Shown: piece after piece, positions 39,738 to 48,281 of the stretch
Numbering within the stretch: the first letter of the stretch is position 1
How the letters are laid out: the number at the start of each line of letters is the position of its first letter
Assembly (NCBI GenBank): GCA_963821275.1
Contig: CAWGDF010000006.1
Span: 1-64,000 of the forward strand
Reading direction: 5' to 3'
Origin: JACVRW01 sp963821275
GTDB lineage: Bacteria; Actinomycetota; Thermoleophilia; Solirubrobacterales; Thermoleophilaceae
DNA: 64,000 nucleotides
The notes under the pieces: model-generated
Databases searched by the model: none
What the model saw: only the letters and a program-made list of their open reading frames with translations
What the model was told of the DNA's origin: nothing
Program-made: the position numbers and the translations under genes

Positions 39738-41525
39738 ATGGCCCAGAACGAGCTGCTCCGTGTCGCGCTCGCGCAGATCAACCCGGTGGTCGGCGACATC
39801 CCGGGCAATGCGGAGAAGATCGCCGAGAACATCGCCGGCGCGCGAGAGCAGGGAGCAAGCCTGGTGGTCTTTCCCGAGCTCACGCTCACCGGCTATCCGC
39901 CCGAGGACCTGCTCCTGAAGACCAGCTTCCTCGACGCGTCCGCGCGGGCGCTCGAGGAGCTGGCTGCGCAGGCGCACGGCATCGTGGCGGTGGTCGGCTT
40001 TCCCGAGCGCGCGGGCGACGTCTTCAACGCCGCCGCGGTGCTCGCCGACGGCGACGTGGCGGCGGTGTACCGCAAGATGTACCTGCCGAACTACGGTGTC
40101 TTCGACGAGCAGCGCTACTTTCAGTCCGGCGCCGAGGCGGCGATCTTCGACCTCAACGGCGTGCCGGTCGGGCTCACGATCTGCGAGGACATCTGGGAGC
40201 CCGGTCCTCCGGCGATGACCGAGGCGCTGGCCGGAGCCCAGCTGATACTGAACCTGTCGGCCTCGCCCTACCGCGCGGGCTACGGGCGCGGGCGGGAGCG
40301 CATGCTCGTGCAGCGCGCCATCGATTACCTGGCGGCCGTCGTCTTCGTGAACACGGTGGGCGGTCAGGACGAGCTGGTCTTCGACGGCCACAGCCTCGCG
40401 ATCGACCAGGACGGGAGGGTGATCGCCCGCTGCCCGCAGTTCGAGGAGCACCTGGCTATCTGCTCGATCGACCCGCGTCAGGTCCTGGCGGCCCGGCTGC
40501 GCGACACCCGGCACCGCGTGAACGTCCGGCGCCAGCGGGGGGCGTTCCCGGCGGCCGAGCCACCCGTGCGGACGCTGACCAAGGTTCACGCCCCCGGGCA
40601 CGCGGACATCGTCATGGGCGAGACCGCCGAGCTGCTCGATCCCGAGGCCGAGGTGTACGCAGCGCTCCGCACCGGGGTGCGCGACTACGTGAGAAAGAAC
40701 GGCTTCGAGCATGCCGTGGTGGCGCTCTCCGGCGGCATCGACTCCGCCCTGACCGCGCTGGTGGCCGTCGATGCGCTGGGGCCGGAGCGGGTGACCTTCG
40801 TCTCCATGCCCTCGCCCTATTCGAGCGAGGGCACGCGCGCCGACGCCCGCGCCATCGCCGAGAACCTCGGCGCCGACTTCCTCGAGCTGTCGATCGAGGA
40901 TGCGATGGGCGCCTTCGACGAGCTGCTGAGGGAGCCGTTTGCGGGCCGCGAGCCGGACCTCGCCGAGGAGAACCTGCAGGCCCGCATCCGCGGCAACATC
41001 GTCATGGCGCTCTCCAACAAGTTCGGCTGGCTCGTGCTCACGACCGGCAACAAGTCGGAGCTGTCAGTCGGCTACGCCACCCTCTACGGCGACATGGCGG
41101 GGGGCTTCGCCGTGCTGAAGGACGTGTTCAAGAGCTGGGTCTACCGCCTCACGCGCTGGCGCAACGGGCAGGGCGACGGCGAGCTCGTGCCGGCCTCGGT
41201 GCTGGAGCGGCCCCCCACCGCCGAGCTGCGCCACGAGCAGACCGACCAGGACTCGCTGCCACCCTACGAGGTGCTCGATCCGATCCTCGAGGGCTACATC
41301 GAGGAGGATCTCGACGCCGCGGAGCTGGTCCACCGCGGGCTGCCGGCCGAGGAGGTCGACCGGGTGATCCGCATGGTCGACAAGGCCGAGTACAAGCGGC
41401 GCCAGGCCCCGCCCGGGGTCAAGATCTCAACGAAGGCCTTCGGTCGCGACCGGCGCCTGCCGATCACCAACCGCTTCGAGAGCCGCACCGAACCGGCTGA
41501 GCGCCGGCTGCGGGCGCTGCAGTAG
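39738..41525 (+). CDS. nadE: Glutamine-dependent NAD+ synthetase
   Basis: A 595-residue two-domain enzyme that amidates NaAD to NAD+ with glutamine-derived ammonia. The N-terminal nitrilase-type glutaminase has its Glu-Lys-Cys triad in FPELTLTGYP, YRKMYLPNYGVFDE and LTICEDIWEP. The C-terminal synthetase has the PP-loop ALSGGIDSALTA and TGNKSELSVGYATLYGDMAGG. The length fits the shorter glutamine-dependent class, as in many Gram-negative and deep actinobacterial species rather than the 680-residue mycobacterial form. The next gene starts on its last base. Confidence 0.95.
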   Translation: MAQNELLRVALAQINPVVGDIPGNAEKIAENIAGAREQGASLVVFPELTLTGYPPEDLLLKTSFLDASARALEELAAQAHGIVAVVGFPERAGDVFNAAAVLADGDVAAVYRKMYLPNYGVFDEQRYFQSGAEAAIFDLNGVPVGLTICEDIWEPGPPAMTEALAGAQLILNLSASPYRAGYGRGRERMLVQRAIDYLAAVVFVNTVGGQDELVFDGHSLAIDQDGRVIARCPQFEEHLAICSIDPRQVLAARLRDTRHRVNVRRQRGAFPAAEPPVRTLTKVHAPGHADIVMGETAELLDPEAEVYAALRTGVRDYVRKNGFEHAVVALSGGIDSALTALVAVDALGPERVTFVSMPSPYSSEGTRADARAIAENLGADFLELSIEDAMGAFDELLREPFAGREPDLAEENLQARIRGNIVMALSNKFGWLVLTTGNKSELSVGYATLYGDMAGGFAVLKDVFKSWVYRLTRWRNGQGDGELVPASVLERPPTAELRHEQTDQDSLPPYEVLDPILEGYIEEDLDAAELVHRGLPAEEVDRVIRMVDKAEYKRRQAPPGVKISTKAFGRDRRLPITNRFESRTEPAERRLRALQ

Positions 41526-42928
41526 TGGCCGGCCAGGCGGGGGCGGCCGGGGGCCTGCTCGCCCCCTCCCCCGACAGCCGGGCCCGGCTCGTGGCGTGGG
41601 CCGCCGCGGTGGCCATCCCTCTCGCCGGGTTGGTGCTGCTGCTCGCCGCCCCGGGGGCGGACGTCACCTGGGAGCACCATCCCTCGCACTTCTGGCTCGT
41701 GCTGGCCACGTCGGTGGTCAGCGCGGCCTTGGCGGTGGCCACCAGCGAGATCGCGCAGCGCCGGGCAGACGCGCGCCTTCTGCTGGTCTCGCTGGCCTTC
41801 CTCGCCGCGGCCGGCTTTCTCGCCCTGCATGCGCTGGCCACGCCCGGTGTGCTGCTCGACGCCCCCAACCAGGGCTTCGTGATCGCCACGCCGGTCGGCC
41901 TGTTGATCGCCTCGCTGCTGGTGGCCGCCTCCGCCCTCCCCCTGCCGCCCGACCGGGCGCGGGTGCTGGTCGAGCGGGCCGGGCTGCTGCGGGGCGGCCT
42001 GCTGGCGCTGATGGTGCTGTGGGCCGTCCTGTCGCTGGGCTCGGTGGGGCCGTTGGACGACGCCTCCCCCGCCGAGCGCGCCAGCGGCACACTGGTGGTC
42101 CCCGCGGTGGTCGCGGTCGGGCTGTACGCGTTCGCCGGCTGGCGCTACCTGAGGATGGCCATCGCCAGCGGCTCGGCCATCCTGCTGAGCGTCGCGGGCG
42201 CGTGTGTGCTCCTCGCGGAGGCGATGGTCGCGGTGGCCTTCGCCCGCAGCTGGCAGCTCACCTGGTGGGAGTGGCACCTCCTGATGCTGGCCGCGTTCGG
42301 CGCGATCGCCTACAGCGCCCGACGCGAGGAGCGGGAGGAGCGTTTCAGCGACCTCTACCTCGACGACACGGCGGCCGGCACTCGCGAGGTGAGCGTGCTG
42401 TTCGCCGACCTGGCCGGGTTCACCCGCTTCGCGGAGGGACGCGAGCCCCGCCAGGTGACCGAGATGCTCAACACCTATTTCGAGGTGGCCATCCCGCCCA
42501 TCGTCGGCGAGGAGGGCGGCCAGATCGACCGTCTCATCGGCGACGCCATCATGGCCACATGGGGCACCCGCGGCGACCAGCCCGACCACGCCGTACGGGC
42601 GGTGCGTGCGGCGGCCGCGCTTCAGGCCGAGACCTCGCGGATCGCGGACGACCATCCCGACTGGCCCCGCTTCCGGGTGGCGGTGAACAGCGGCGAGGCG
42701 CTCGTCGGCGTGGTGGGCGCCGAGAGCGGGAAGAGCTACACGGTCATCGGCGACACGGTCAACGTGGCCGCGCGCCTCGAGGGCCGCGCGCCGCCGGGAG
42801 GCGTGGTCGTGGGCGGCGCCACGCTGCGCGCAGTGCCCGGCCTGAGAGCGACCTCGCTCGGCGACGTGGAGGTCAGGGGCAAGCGCGAGCCGGTGGACGC
42901 CTACCTGCTGGAGACGCGGTTGCGCTGA
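41525..42928 (+). CDS. Membrane class III adenylate/guanylate cyclase
   Basis: A 467-residue protein. The first 270 residues contain six or seven hydrophobic segments, for example LVAWAAAVAIPLAGLVLLLAA and WLVLATSVVSAALAV (start of second). The C-terminal class III cyclase domain has both metal aspartates, in VLFADLAGFTRFAE and RLIGDAIMATWG, and the dimer-completing GDTVNVAARLEG. It should make cAMP in the cytoplasm in response to a membrane signal. The cNMP-binding flavoprotein at 4579 is a possible target, by inference only. GTG 41525 overlaps the nadE stop by one base. Confidence 0.88.
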   Translation: MAGQAGAAGGLLAPSPDSRARLVAWAAAVAIPLAGLVLLLAAPGADVTWEHHPSHFWLVLATSVVSAALAVATSEIAQRRADARLLLVSLAFLAAAGFLALHALATPGVLLDAPNQGFVIATPVGLLIASLLVAASALPLPPDRARVLVERAGLLRGGLLALMVLWAVLSLGSVGPLDDASPAERASGTLVVPAVVAVGLYAFAGWRYLRMAIASGSAILLSVAGACVLLAEAMVAVAFARSWQLTWWEWHLLMLAAFGAIAYSARREEREERFSDLYLDDTAAGTREVSVLFADLAGFTRFAEGREPRQVTEMLNTYFEVAIPPIVGEEGGQIDRLIGDAIMATWGTRGDQPDHAVRAVRAAAALQAETSRIADDHPDWPRFRVAVNSGEALVGVVGAESGKSYTVIGDTVNVAARLEGRAPPGGVVVGGATLRAVPGLRATSLGDVEVRGKREPVDAYLLETRLR

Positions 42929-42995
42929 GGGGGGAATAGAGCGGCGGCCGTCCGCGTCGTGGGTGGGAGGCGAGCTGCCAGCGGGAGGCGCCGTT

Positions 42996-43412
42996 CTAGG
43001 TCGCCTGGGCCTCCCGAACCGCCAGCGTGACCCGCGACATCGCGCAGAGACGGCCGTCGTCGTCGCTGAACTCGACGTCCCAGATCCAGGAAGTGCGGCC
43101 CCGGTGGCGCGGGCGGCCCTCGGCGTGGACCGTGCCCTCGGTGACCGGGCGCAGGAAGGTCGTGTGGTTCGATTGCCCGAGGGCCAGGCGGCCGTTCTCC
43201 CTCACGGCATCGTGGGTGGTGAGCGACACCATCGACTCGGCCAGGGAGGCGTAGGCGCCGCCGTGCACCAGCCCGGCCGGCTGACGTACGCGGTCCTCCA
43301 CCGAGAAGCGCGCTCGGCAGCCCTCCGGAGTCGACTCGAGGAGCTCGAACCCGAGCTGGTCATCGAGGGTCCCGGCGGCCGGATAGACGCTTGCAGGCGG
43401 CGATTCACTCAC
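42996..43412 (-). CDS. PaaI/hotdog-fold acyl-CoA thioesterase
   Basis: A 138-residue hotdog thioesterase. VHGGAYASLAESMVSL carries the HGG(x)(x)..E/D signature of the PaaI/HGG group, and LGQSNHTTFLRPVTEGTVHAEGR with WDVEFSDDDGRLCAMSRVTLA completes the fold. Such enzymes hydrolyse aromatic or medium-chain acyl-CoAs. GTG 43412 is chosen because TAGTGT lies 7 bases upstream; longer starts at 43421 and 43448 would extend into the divergent promoter. Confidence 0.85.
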   Translation of the reverse strand: MSESPPASVYPAAGTLDDQLGFELLESTPEGCRARFSVEDRVRQPAGLVHGGAYASLAESMVSLTTHDAVRENGRLALGQSNHTTFLRPVTEGTVHAEGRPRHRGRTSWIWDVEFSDDDGRLCAMSRVTLAVREAQAT

Positions 43413-43419
43413 CGCCCGC

Positions 43420-43429
43420 ACACTACAGT
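43420..43429. promoter_or_regulatory. Overlapping divergent -10 elements (thioesterase and anti-sigma gene)
   Basis: TAGTGT on minus (43425-43420) is 7 bases before GTG 43412; TACAGT on plus (43424-43429) is 11 bases before ATG 43441. The two share the TA at 43424-43425. Confidence 0.45.
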
Positions 43430-43440
43430 TCGCCCTCCAT

Positions 43441-44430
43441 ATGGCCACGTTCGACCAGCTCTCCGCCGAGCAGCGGGCGATCGTCGAGCTCGTGCTGCAG
43501 CAGGGAAAACGCTACGACGAGCTCGCCGACATGCTCGGCATGCCAGAGACCCGCGTGCGGGAGCTGGCCCGGGACGCGCTGGTGGACCTCGCCCCGATCA
43601 GCGTGCGCGGGGTCGAGGAGGACTGGCGCGGGCAGCTGGCCGACTACGTCCTGGGCCAGCAGGCCGGGCCGGAGGCCACGGCCACCAAGGGACACCTTCG
43701 CCGCTCCGAAGCGGCCCGCAGCTGGGCCCGCTCTCTCCTGGACTCGCTCGAGCAGCTCTACCCGAACGGGTCGCTGCCGGCCGTGCCCGAGGGCGAGCGC
43801 GGAGGCCGCGGGCGCCGGGCCGCGGCTCCGGCTGCGGCCGCGGCCGCGGATGAGGGGAGCCTTCGGCCGGACCCGGTGGTCCGGCGCCGCCAGCTCCTCG
43901 CGGGCGCGGGTGGGTTGGCGCTGCTGGCCCTCGTGGCGGTCCTGCTGTGGCCCGTGGGCCTGCTCACCGGCGGCGACGACGAGGAGCCCGCGGAGCAGGC
44001 CGCGAGCTCCCAAGCGGGCACGGGCACCCAGGCGCAGAGCGGCGCCCGGCAGCCCGGCCGGCCGGCCGGCGTGGCCGTGGTGGCCGAGCAGAACGGACAG
44101 CGCCAGCTCGTGGTCCAGGCGGTCAACCTGCCGGTCAGTGGGGAGCGCCAGGCCTACGAGGTCTGGCTCTACAACTCGCCCCGCGACGCCAAGTCGGTGG
44201 GCGCCCAGGTGACCGACGCGCAGGGCAAGTACCAGGGGGCGGGGCCGCTCCCGGACGACTTCACTCAGTACCGCTTCATCGACGTCTCCCGGGAGCCCGT
44301 AGACCAGGTGCGCGCCCACTCCGGCGACTCGGTGCTGCGGGGCCGGGTGCCCACGCTGCGCAAGCGGCAGGCGGCGCAGGGCCAGCCGGCGGTGCTGGGG
44401 CAGGTCGTGCTGCTGCCGCCGCCGGACTGA
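43441..44430 (+). CDS. Transmembrane anti-sigma-K-like protein with N-terminal sigma-4-like HTH
   Basis: A 329-residue single-pass protein. Residues about 6-47 (LSAEQRAIVELVLQQGKRYDELADMLGMPETRVRELARDAL) look like the region 4 helix-turn-helix of ECF sigma factors. Residues about 61-103 (QLADYVLGQQAGPEATATKGHL...) look like a cytoplasmic anti-sigma domain. Residues 151-175 are a transmembrane helix, and the outer part (VNLPVSGERQAYEVWLYN, DVSREPVDQ) matches the anti-sigma-K C-terminal domain. No separate ECF sigma gene is adjacent. The fused HTH may bind DNA, sequester core polymerase, or be a relic of a sigma factor joined to its inhibitor. Confidence 0.75.
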   Translation: MATFDQLSAEQRAIVELVLQQGKRYDELADMLGMPETRVRELARDALVDLAPISVRGVEEDWRGQLADYVLGQQAGPEATATKGHLRRSEAARSWARSLLDSLEQLYPNGSLPAVPEGERGGRGRRAAAPAAAAAADEGSLRPDPVVRRRQLLAGAGGLALLALVAVLLWPVGLLTGGDDEEPAEQAASSQAGTGTQAQSGARQPGRPAGVAVVAEQNGQRQLVVQAVNLPVSGERQAYEVWLYNSPRDAKSVGAQVTDAQGKYQGAGPLPDDFTQYRFIDVSREPVDQVRAHSGDSVLRGRVPTLRKRQAAQGQPAVLGQVVLLPPPD

Positions 44431-44438
44431 GCCCCGCG

Positions 44439-46055
44439 TTAGGGCAGCAGCTTCCCGGGGTTCATGATGCCCGCGGGGTCGAGCCGCTCCTTGGCCGCGC
44501 GGATCAACTCCACCCCCATCTCGCCCACCTCGGCGGTCATCCAGCGGGCGTGGTCGCGGCCGATGGCGTGATGGTGGGTGATCGTGCCGCCGCCGGCGAT
44601 GATCGACTCCGACGCGGCCGTCTTGGCGGCCTCCCACTGGCCCAGCGCATCCTCCTCCTGGCGGGCGAAGAACGTGAAGTAGAGCGAGGCGCCGGAGCGG
44701 TAGAGGTGCGAGACGTGGCAGAGCACGAACGCCGGCGTGCCGCGCTCCGCCAGGGTCGAGCGCAGAGCTTCCCGGACCGCGTGGTAGAGCCGCTCGAGGT
44801 TGCTCCAGGAGGTGGCGGTCTCGAGCGTCTCGGCCATCACGCCGCGGTCGAGGAGCGTGTCGCGCAGGTAGGGGCCCGCGTAGCGGGTACGCACCCACGC
44901 GGCGCCGGGGCGTCGCCCCAGCGCCACCCCGCCGCCCGCTCGCAGCAGCCCCGCGCTCCGCTGGCGGCGGCGCTCCACGTCGTCGGCAGTCCCCTCGAAG
45001 CCCACGATCGCCACGCAGCCGCCATCGTGGCCGCGCGCCCGCAGGTAGCGGCGGGCGATGGTGACCGCGGGCCCGCCGGAGCTCGCCAGCGCCAGGCCCA
45101 GCCGGGTCTCGTTCTCGTCGGAGAGCCGGGCCACGTCGGGGGAGGCGTCGGCCTGCTCCATCACGCGCAAGGCCTCGCAGCCCTCGGCGAAGCTGCGAAA
45201 GGACCAGCCCTCGTAGCGCCGCTCGGCCGGCAGGGGCCGCACCCGCAGGGTGGCCTCGCAGATCACGCCCAGCACCCCCTCTGAGCCGACCACCAGCTCG
45301 CGCAGGTCGGGCCCGGCCGCCGACGCGGGCAGGGCCCGCGTGCCCAGCTCGCCCGCCGGCGCCACCAGGCGCACGCCCTCCACGAGCTCGTCGATGCGGC
45401 CGTAGCCGGTGGAGGCCTGCCCCGCCGAGCGGGTGGCCACCCAGCCCCCCACGGTGGAGTACTCGAAGGACTGTGGGTGGTGGCCTAGGGTCAGGCCCTC
45501 GCGGGCGAGCGCGCGCTCGGCGTCGGGGCCGCGCAGCCCGGCCTCGAGCGTGGCGGTGAGGGAGGTGCGGTCCACCCCGACCACGCGGTCGAGCCGGCCC
45601 AGGTCGAGCGACACCACCGCGCTGAAGCCGTCCCGCAGGGGTTCCACCCCGCCCACGACGCTGGTTCCGCCGCCGAAGGGCACGACCGCCACCCGCTGCT
45701 CGGCGCACGTCGCGAGGACGGCGCCCACCTCCGCTGCGGAGCCGGGCAGGACCACGGCGTCCGGGGCGCTGGCGCCGTCGCCGGCGCGCAGGCGGACCAG
45801 GTCGGGGTAGGAGCGCCCCGCGGCGTGGCTGAGGCGCACCGGACGGTCGTCGCGGACGTGTTCGGCGCCCGCGGCCTGGGCCAGGCCCTCGCGCGCCGCC
45901 GACGGGAGCTGCGATTCGGCGAGGCGGACGTCGGACTCGGCGACCGGCCGCCGCCGAACGGCCGGGTCGAAGCCGATCTCCGCCACCAGCAGCGCAACGC
46001 CGGCGTCCGGCAGCTCGACGTCGGCGCCGTCCTCGCCCCAGCCCCACCAGCGCAC
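44439..46055 (-). CDS. FAD-binding oxidase (GlcD / alkyl-DHAP synthase-like)
   Basis: A 538-residue VAO-family flavoprotein. The FAD-binding domain has VVLPGSAAEVGAVLATC and VPFGGGTSVVGGV. SFEYSTVGGWVATRSAGQASTGYGRI follows, and the C-terminal cap ends with HAIGRDHARWM and DPAGIMNPGKLLP. The N-terminus MRWWGWG and the THHHAIG segment resemble alkyldihydroxyacetonephosphate synthase more than glycolate oxidase. The substrate remains uncertain; ether-lipid synthesis or 2-hydroxyacid oxidation are options. It is the last gene of a minus-strand run and starts at GTG 46055, 2 bases after the SRPBCC gene. Confidence 0.82.
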   Translation of the reverse strand: MRWWGWGEDGADVELPDAGVALLVAEIGFDPAVRRRPVAESDVRLAESQLPSAAREGLAQAAGAEHVRDDRPVRLSHAAGRSYPDLVRLRAGDGASAPDAVVLPGSAAEVGAVLATCAEQRVAVVPFGGGTSVVGGVEPLRDGFSAVVSLDLGRLDRVVGVDRTSLTATLEAGLRGPDAERALAREGLTLGHHPQSFEYSTVGGWVATRSAGQASTGYGRIDELVEGVRLVAPAGELGTRALPASAAGPDLRELVVGSEGVLGVICEATLRVRPLPAERRYEGWSFRSFAEGCEALRVMEQADASPDVARLSDENETRLGLALASSGGPAVTIARRYLRARGHDGGCVAIVGFEGTADDVERRRQRSAGLLRAGGGVALGRRPGAAWVRTRYAGPYLRDTLLDRGVMAETLETATSWSNLERLYHAVREALRSTLAERGTPAFVLCHVSHLYRSGASLYFTFFARQEEDALGQWEAAKTAASESIIAGGGTITHHHAIGRDHARWMTAEVGEMGVELIRAAKERLDPAGIMNPGKLLP

Positions 46056-46057
46056 CG

Positions 46058-46504
46058 CTAGCGGCCCTCCCCCGGCCCCAGCACGCGCTCCAGCCCCTCC
46101 AGCGCCTCCTCGACCTGGCGGGTGGCGGCGGCCCGCAGCTGGAAGGGGCTCAGGCGGGCCCAGCCCCGCGGCCGGTGGCTCAGAGCCACGGCGACCAGCG
46201 TGCCGCCGTTCTCAGGCGCCAGCTCGATCTCGGTGCTCGATTCGGCAAGGATGCGCTCGAACGGCGACTCCTCCAGCTCCTGGCGCCACCGCAGCCGGCG
46301 CTGCTCCTCGGCCTCCACGAGGCTGTAGTCGGCGCGCACCACTGTGCCCTTCGGGGACCTGAGCACGTTCGTCCACGCCTGCGGCGAGGCGTCCTCGACC
46401 CGCGTGACGCCCGGCCACCAGAGAGGCAGCCGCGCGGGATCGCTCACGAGCCGCCAGACGTCCGCCGGTTCGGCCCCGAGCCTGCGTTCCCGGCGGACGA
46501 CCAT
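46058..46504 (-). CDS. SRPBCC-family protein
   Basis: A 148-residue START/Bet v1-like fold. ADVWRLVSDPARLPLWWPGVTRVED at the start and the C-terminal helix RAAATRQVEEALEGLERVL are typical of polyketide cyclase-type SRPBCC proteins that bind hydrophobic ligands. No catalytic residues can be assigned. It lies directly after apt and just before the FAD oxidase gene, all on the same transcript, but this does not reveal its ligand. Confidence 0.8.
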   Translation of the reverse strand: MVVRRERRLGAEPADVWRLVSDPARLPLWWPGVTRVEDASPQAWTNVLRSPKGTVVRADYSLVEAEEQRRLRWRQELEESPFERILAESSTEIELAPENGGTLVAVALSHRPRGWARLSPFQLRAAATRQVEEALEGLERVLGPGEGR

Positions 46505-47020
46505 CTACTCGTAGACGACCAGGCTGTGGACGTCGTAGCCCTTGAGGCGCTCCCGGCCCGACAGGAAAGCCAGCTCGATCACGAAGGCGCATCCTGCCAC
46601 GACGCCGCCGGCCTGCTCCACCAGCCCGGCCAGCGCCCCGGCGGTGCCGCCGGTAGCCAGCAGGTCGTCGTGCACGAGCACTCGGGCGCCGCCACTCAAG
46701 GCGTCGGCGTGGACCTCGAGCGCATCCACGCCGTACTCGAGCTGGTACTCGACGGAGACCGTCTCGCGCGGGAGCTTGCCCGGCTTGCGCGCCAGGATGA
46801 AGCCGGCGCCGGCCTCGGCGGCCAGGGCGCCGCCGAGGACGAAGCCGCGCGCCTCGGCGGACACCACCAGGTCCACGGACAGGGAGCGGGCGTACTCGGC
46901 GAGCGCGCCGATCGTGAAGCGCAGCGCCTCGGGGTCGAGGAACAGCGGTGTGATGTCCTTGAAGGTGATCCCCGGCTTGGGGAAGTCCGGGATGTCCCGG
47001 ATGTGATCCTCGAGGCGCAC
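46505..47020 (-). CDS. apt: Adenine phosphoribosyltransferase
   Basis: Apt salvages adenine to AMP with PRPP. The 171-residue protein has IRDIPDFPKPGITFKDITPLF at residues about 7-27, EARGFVLGGALA, RKPGKLPRETVS (the flexible loop), and the PRPP-binding motif VLVHDDLLATGGTA. The length and order are standard. It sits between merR and the SRPBCC gene with gaps of 0-3 bases, so it is part of the garA-like/merR transcript. Confidence 0.95.
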   Translation of the reverse strand: MRLEDHIRDIPDFPKPGITFKDITPLFLDPEALRFTIGALAEYARSLSVDLVVSAEARGFVLGGALAAEAGAGFILARKPGKLPRETVSVEYQLEYGVDALEVHADALSGGARVLVHDDLLATGGTAGALAGLVEQAGGVVAGCAFVIELAFLSGRERLKGYDVHSLVVYE

Positions 47021-47023
47021 CGA

Positions 47024-47755
47024 CTAGCGGGCGAGCTTGCGCAGGTCCCGGATCAGCAGCAGATGCTTGAGGTGCGAGGCGATGGCGGCCAGGTTCTCGA
47101 GCGCCTCGACCGCCTCCTTGCGCCGCTCCGGGTTGCGGGAGCGCAGCGCCGGGGCCAGGATCTGCTCCAGCAGGGCCGCCTCGCGGTCGGCGGAGGTGCG
47201 GAACACGCGCAGGTTGCGGCCCCCCACGCCGAAGCGCTTCAGCTCGGTCACCGCGCGCACGATCTCGCGCTCCGTGTCGTCGTAGACCAGCTCCCCGTCC
47301 AGGCGCTCGGCCTTGATCACGCCGTAGTCCTCGAGCTCCTTGACCAGGGCCCGGTCAGCGCCGGTCTCCTCGAGGACCTCCTCGAGCGGGAACTGCGAGC
47401 CGGGGCCGCGCAGCCCGAAGGAGGAGCGCCGCATCCCCCGCGGCTCCGGCGGCGCCGCCTGGGCGACATCGACCTCGGAGCGCCCCGCGGCGAGCTCCTG
47501 GCGGATCACCCGCAGGGGCAGGAACTCGTCCCGCTGCAGCCGCAGGATGGTCCGGAGACGGTCCATGTCGGCCGGCGTGTAGAGCCGGTAGCCCCCCGGA
47601 GTGCGGCGCGGCGCCAGCAGCTTCTGGTCCTCCAGGTAGCGGATCTTCGAGATGGAGATATCGGGGAACTCACGCTCGAGCTGCTTGCAGACGGCCCCGA
47701 TGGTGAGCGCCTTCTCCTTGCGCGGCGGCGCGGCGTTGCCGGAGTCCGGGCTCAC
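47024..47755 (-). CDS. MerR-family transcriptional regulator (FtsR-like)
   Basis: A 243-residue regulator. The N-terminal winged helix (LTIGAVCKQLEREFPDISISKIRYLEDQKLL, RTPGGYRLYTPADMDRLRTILRLQRD) is of the actinobacterial type encoded next to GarA/OdhI. Corynebacterial FtsR, which activates ftsZ, is of this type, as is mycobacterial Rv1828. The C-terminal half is helical with no recognised ligand-binding domain. It overlaps the FHA gene by GTGA, matching the garA-Rv1828 order of mycobacteria. A role in division gene control is inferred from that synteny. Confidence 0.85.
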   Translation of the reverse strand: MSPDSGNAAPPRKEKALTIGAVCKQLEREFPDISISKIRYLEDQKLLAPRRTPGGYRLYTPADMDRLRTILRLQRDEFLPLRVIRQELAAGRSEVDVAQAAPPEPRGMRRSSFGLRGPGSQFPLEEVLEETGADRALVKELEDYGVIKAERLDGELVYDDTEREIVRAVTELKRFGVGGRNLRVFRTSADREAALLEQILAPALRSRNPERRKEAVEALENLAAIASHLKHLLLIRDLRKLAR

Positions 47756-48219
47756 CGCTCGTCGAGGTAGGTGAGCTTGTACTTGCCCACCTGCAGCTCA
47801 TCCCCGTTCTGCAGGCGGTGAGACTCGATGCGCCGGCGGTTCACGTAGGTGCCGTTCAGCGAGCCCAGATCGTCGATGTAGAGACCGTCGCGGCGGCTGA
47901 CCAGCAGCGCGTGGTTGCGTGACACGGTCACGTCGTCGAGGAAGACCTCGGCGTCGGGGCTGCGCCCGATCGTCATGCGCTCGCCGGCGAGGATGAAGGC
48001 TTCGCCGGAGCGGCCGCCGCCCGAGCGGATCACCAGGGTGGCGCCCTCGTGGGTCACCTCGTCGAGGTCCACGGGACGCAGATCGCCGGCCTCGTCCACC
48101 TGATAGACCTCGGTGGTGTCACCGCTCTCCTGGTTCTCGCCCAGGAAGGCGCCGCACTTCTGGCAGTAGTTGGCGCCCTCTGCGTTGACAAAGCCGCACT
48201 CCTGGCAGTGCACACTCAC
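47752..48219 (-). CDS. GarA/OdhI-like FHA protein with N-terminal zinc ribbon
   Basis: A 155-residue regulator. Residues 5-23 hold two CxxC pairs (CQEC and CQKC), a zinc ribbon. DTTEVYQVD at about 34-42 matches the phosphorylatable ETT motif of GarA/OdhI, the target of Ser/Thr kinases PknB/PknG. The FHA domain follows (MTIGRSPDAEVFLDDVTVSRNHALLV, DLGSLNGTYVNRRRI). In mycobacteria and corynebacteria such proteins inhibit 2-oxoglutarate dehydrogenase and glutamate dehydrogenase. GTG 48219 has AAAGGAC 10 bases upstream; GTG 48213 is an alternative. Confidence 0.85.
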   Translation of the reverse strand: MSVHCQECGFVNAEGANYCQKCGAFLGENQESGDTTEVYQVDEAGDLRPVDLDEVTHEGATLVIRSGGGRSGEAFILAGERMTIGRSPDAEVFLDDVTVSRNHALLVSRRDGLYIDDLGSLNGTYVNRRRIESHRLQNGDELQVGKYKLTYLDER

Positions 48220-48253
48220 CGCGAGTCTTGTCCTTTCCGGGCCGGGACACGCG

Positions 48254-48259
48254 AGTATA
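48254..48259 (-). promoter_or_regulatory. -10 element of the garA-like/merR/apt operon
   Basis: TATACT on the minus strand predicts a start near 48247, giving a leader of about 28 bases with AAAGGAC as ribosome-binding site. This promoter has a real leader, unlike many others in the window. Confidence 0.5.
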
Positions 48260-48281
48260 GTCGCGTCTCTCAAGCTCAGGT

